Assembly (NCBI RefSeq): GCF_003464595.1 | Contig: NZ_QRZF01000028.1 | Coordinates: 5,402-69,401 of the forward strand | DNA: 64,000 nt | DNA from: Bacteroides intestinalis | Lineage (GTDB): Bacteria > Bacteroidota > Bacteroidia > Bacteroidales > Bacteroidaceae | Direction of reading: 5' to 3' | Part shown: positions 61,930 to 64,000 of the stretch, one piece after another | How positions within the stretch are numbered: position 1 is the first letter of the stretch | Layout of the letters: each line of letters starts with the position of its first letter | Position numbers and translations under genes: made by a program | The notes under the pieces: model-generated | What the model saw: only the letters and a program-made list of their open reading frames with translations | What the model was told of the DNA's origin: nothing | Databases searched by the model: none

Positions 61930-63567
61930 TCAGATTCTTATTGTAAAAGTACTTCCTTTTCCCGCTTCACTTCGTACGGTTACCATGCCACCGTGCTTTT
62001 CTACCATTGTCTTTACATAGAAAAGCCCCAGTCCGTAGCCTTTGGTATTGTGGATATTTCCTGTCGGAACCCGGTAGAATTTATCGAAAATGTGAGGCTG
62101 TTTATCCGTAGGGATACCAATACCGTGGTCTGTAACTGAGATTTCCACTTGTTCCGTTTCCTTTTTCCGGCAACAGATCATTATGTCGGCTTTATCCGGA
62201 GAGTATTTGATGGCATTATCTATCAGGTTACTCAGAATATTACTGAAGTGTGTACGGTCGGCAATGATTGTCAGGTCTTCCGGTGCAATGTCGAGATTGA
62301 TTTCTACAGGCTTGCCCGCTTTCAGTTTATGCTGTTCGATGAGTGCCGGGAACAGATCGTGCAAGCTGAGCGCCTCCGGATGCAGACGGAAGGTTTTACG
62401 GCGTTCCATACTCATGGAGAGAATTTGTTCCACCAGTCCGCTTAATCGCTGTAACTGTTCTTGGCAGATACCCAGATACTTATCCCGTTGTTGCTTGTCT
62501 TCTGCCAGATTGAAATTAAGCAAAGCATCGTTGGCGGCATACGCCACGGCAATAGGTGTTTTCAACTCGTGGGTGATGTTGTTGGTAAAGTCGCTCTTCA
62601 TCTCTTCCAGTGTTTTCTGCCGCAAAATGGTGCGGATAAGAAACCAGAAGGAGAAACCTAATATAATAAGAATAACGAATGATGTGGTAAGAATACCGCT
62701 CATCTGTCGCAATACAATCTTATAAATAGGTTCTATTGTGAGGCGGTAACTTTGATTGGAGTGAATGTCGAAAGCATAATTATATTGTTTTGCTTTTTCA
62801 CTGGGGATGTATCCGGGAGTTCCGACAATGGCGAGCGTATCAGTGTAAACCAGCGTTGAGTCCGGATCGGCACCGGAATGAAGACGCTCCAATCGGTAGG
62901 GAAGTTTAAGCCCCCGTTCTTGCAGATAGGTATTCAGCAGACTGTCATAAACGGCTATATCAGGTTCTATAAAAATATCCAGTCCCGAGTGCATTCCACG
63001 CTGGATGAAAGTGGCAAGTTCCACCATACTGCTTTGATCGCGCAACATCATGTCTATTCCACCTTCGGCTCTTAAAGAAGCTTGAGGTTCATCCTCATTG
63101 ATCACTGTATCTTCCAGGACCTCTTTTACTGAATCTCTTTCTGCCCAGACTGAAATATTTGTGCCTTCCTGTCCTCGTGTGAAAAGGATATCTCTTGTCG
63201 AGTCATTCGGGTAACTCACTGAGACGCTATCATACTTCATAGGGATACCGTCTTTTAAAAGTGAAAGACTTCCGGCACTGTCTGTTTGGTTAACAGTTGT
63301 ACTGCTGCGGACAAATGATTTTCCGGAATCGGAATTGTATCCTGCTGAAACCTCTACGGAACCGTGGGCTTTATTTTCTTTTTGCATCTCCTTTACACGA
63401 AGCATCATTTCATTATAATCGCTCATGCGCATGGCTTCTACGATGCTTTGTTCCAGTTCGTGCTTCATCGTTTTGTATAGCCCCGTGATCCAGTATGCCT
63501 GGTAAATAAAGATACCCAGCAGAGAGATTATGACTAATATGGCAATAGGTTTGAATGGCAGTTTCAT
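61930..63567 (-). CDS. Sensor histidine kinase
   Basis: From the ATG at 63567 the 545-residue protein has a membrane helix (8-28), a periplasmic domain of about 260 residues, a second helix (292-312), then HisKA with NNITHELKTPIAVAYA (His333) and HATPase motifs NLIDNAIKYSP (N box), VTDHGIGIP (G1) and GYGLGLFYVKTMVEKHGG (G2). It is partner to the response regulator 21 bp downstream. A longer start at 63654 crosses the promoter box and is rejected. Confidence 0.95.
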   Translation of the reverse strand: MKLPFKPIAILVIISLLGIFIYQAYWITGLYKTMKHELEQSIVEAMRMSDYNEMMLRVKEMQKENKAHGSVEVSAGYNSDSGKSFVRSSTTVNQTDSAGSLSLLKDGIPMKYDSVSVSYPNDSTRDILFTRGQEGTNISVWAERDSVKEVLEDTVINEDEPQASLRAEGGIDMMLRDQSSMVELATFIQRGMHSGLDIFIEPDIAVYDSLLNTYLQERGLKLPYRLERLHSGADPDSTLVYTDTLAIVGTPGYIPSEKAKQYNYAFDIHSNQSYRLTIEPIYKIVLRQMSGILTTSFVILIILGFSFWFLIRTILRQKTLEEMKSDFTNNITHELKTPIAVAYAANDALLNFNLAEDKQQRDKYLGICQEQLQRLSGLVEQILSMSMERRKTFRLHPEALSLHDLFPALIEQHKLKAGKPVEINLDIAPEDLTIIADRTHFSNILSNLIDNAIKYSPDKADIMICCRKKETEQVEISVTDHGIGIPTDKQPHIFDKFYRVPTGNIHNTKGYGLGLFYVKTMVEKHGGMVTVRSEAGKGSTFTIRI

Positions 63568-63589
63568 GTAGCTCTTGTATTTATATGGA

Positions 63590-63597
63590 CAAAGATA
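63590..63597 (-). promoter_or_regulatory. -7 box of the sensor kinase operon
   Basis: The reverse strand reads TATCTTTG (TAnnTTTG), 22 bp before the ATG at 63567. Confidence 0.6.
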
Positions 63598-63808
63598 GGA
63601 AAGATAACCGGTACATGTATGGACGGTAAGACTAAATAACACTTCAGATAACACTAGATAAGACTACGTAAGTTCCGGATAACACAAAGTCCGGAAGATT
63701 TCACCGTACTTTGCAGTGCAAGAGCTTGAGGGATGATTCGGTTTTGCACAAGGCATCTTTTGCAAAAGGTATAGGAAGAATCCTGTGCAGTCCCTTGCAT
63801 TATTGGAT

Positions 63809-63894
63809 GTTGACCTTGGCCAATAGGCTTGTCAACCTTGGTTAACGGATTTGTCAACGTTGGTCAATAGGTCTGTTGACCTTGGTTAACACCC
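63809..63894. repeat. Four-copy 22-bp tandem repeat, operator-like
   Basis: Units of 22, 22, 22 and 20 bp start at 63809, 63831, 63853 and 63875. Each fits GTYRACSTTGGYYAAYRSRYYT, for example GTCAACCTTGGTTAACGG. Each unit holds its own near-palindrome GTYAAC-CTTG-GTTAAC. The unit length is not a multiple of 3, and 22 bp is about two helical turns. It lies 45 bp before an ATG at 63940 and about 210 bp upstream of the kinase promoter. Confidence 0.75.
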
Positions 63895-63939
63895 AATTGT
63901 CTCTAAGTCTGAACACATTTATTGTCGTATCTAAAACAA

Positions 63940-64000
63940 ATGAACATGAAGTCTGACTATGCCTGTAAACGGTTTACACTCTCTAATAATCTCTTCCTGA
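63940..64000 (+). CDS. Start of a gene running off the right edge
   Basis: A frame begins ATG (63940) or ATG (63946) and stays open to the window end (MKSDYACKRFTLSNNLFL). It lies 45 bp after the repeat array, so the array is in the right place to control it. Only about 20 codons are visible, so no function can be given. Confidence 0.4.
   Translation, partial: MNMKSDYACKRFTLSNNLFL

Noticed and set aside
63654..63857. 67-codon minus-strand ORF
   Set aside because: It runs through the 22-bp repeat, which is not a multiple of 3, and has no plausible start context or motif.
63809..63894. CRISPR array
   Set aside because: Repeat units are contiguous with no spacers and only about four copies.

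Overview
The window looks like chromosomal DNA of a Bacteroides species. The evidence is TAnnTTTG-type -7 promoter boxes in many intergenic gaps, weak Shine-Dalgarno use, a split-order ATP synthase operon (beta and epsilon first), DUF4301 and PepSY-like genes, and a capsule-type polysaccharide locus ending in a WecA/MraY-like transferase. The exact species cannot be fixed from sequence reading alone.

Bases 1-19326 are the distal part of a polysaccharide (capsule/O-antigen) locus, all on the plus strand and mostly with touching or overlapping genes. It contains GDP-L-fucose synthase (cut by the window edge), RfbC, a KdsB-like CMP-sugar synthetase, an aldolase fusion and a HAD phosphatase, a Wzx flippase, a Wzy-like polymerase, several glycosyltransferases including a GT11 fucosyltransferase, acyltransferases, sugar epimerases/reductases and the initiating sugar-phosphate transferase. 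It also carries decayed genes: a frameshifted acyltransferase, the C-terminus of a second gmd, and the wreck of a RelE/ParE-type toxin-antitoxin pair.

Bases 19341-36906 hold proS, an orphan mini-transcript with a 14-codon ORF, a metallophosphoesterase/outer-membrane pair, a sigma-54-type promoter with paired operators driving a MacB-like ABC exporter, a MATE pump, a HAD phosphatase, panB-MFS, and an RSH-dgkA pair (the RSH has a degenerate hydrolase site) divergent from a DUF4301 gene.

Bases 36909-48400 hold a TonB-dependent receptor, a cold-shock-domain/RRM RNA-binding operon with a long leader, purT, rpiA with a small upstream gene, a PepSY-like protein, ddl, an ATP-grasp (RLAN)/GNAT two-gene unit, a strong small-RNA candidate and a Dyp-type peroxidase.

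Bases 48600-58724 are the F1Fo ATP synthase operon (DC-I-BEFHAG) followed by a Pif1-like helicase. From atpF onward the larger gaps contain inverted repeats built of iterated short words. Bases 58713-64000 hold a minus-strand unit (sensor kinase, response regulator, two secreted proteins, an RfbD-like reductase), another small-RNA candidate and a 22-bp tandem repeat array just before a gene that starts at the right edge.

Most promising for follow-up: the ulosonic-acid-like cassette (1278-4259), the sigma-54/operator module (22912-23018), the ATP-grasp/GNAT unit (45179-47112), the small transcripts (21090-21215, 47310-47412, 60288-60397) and the 22-bp array (63809-63894).
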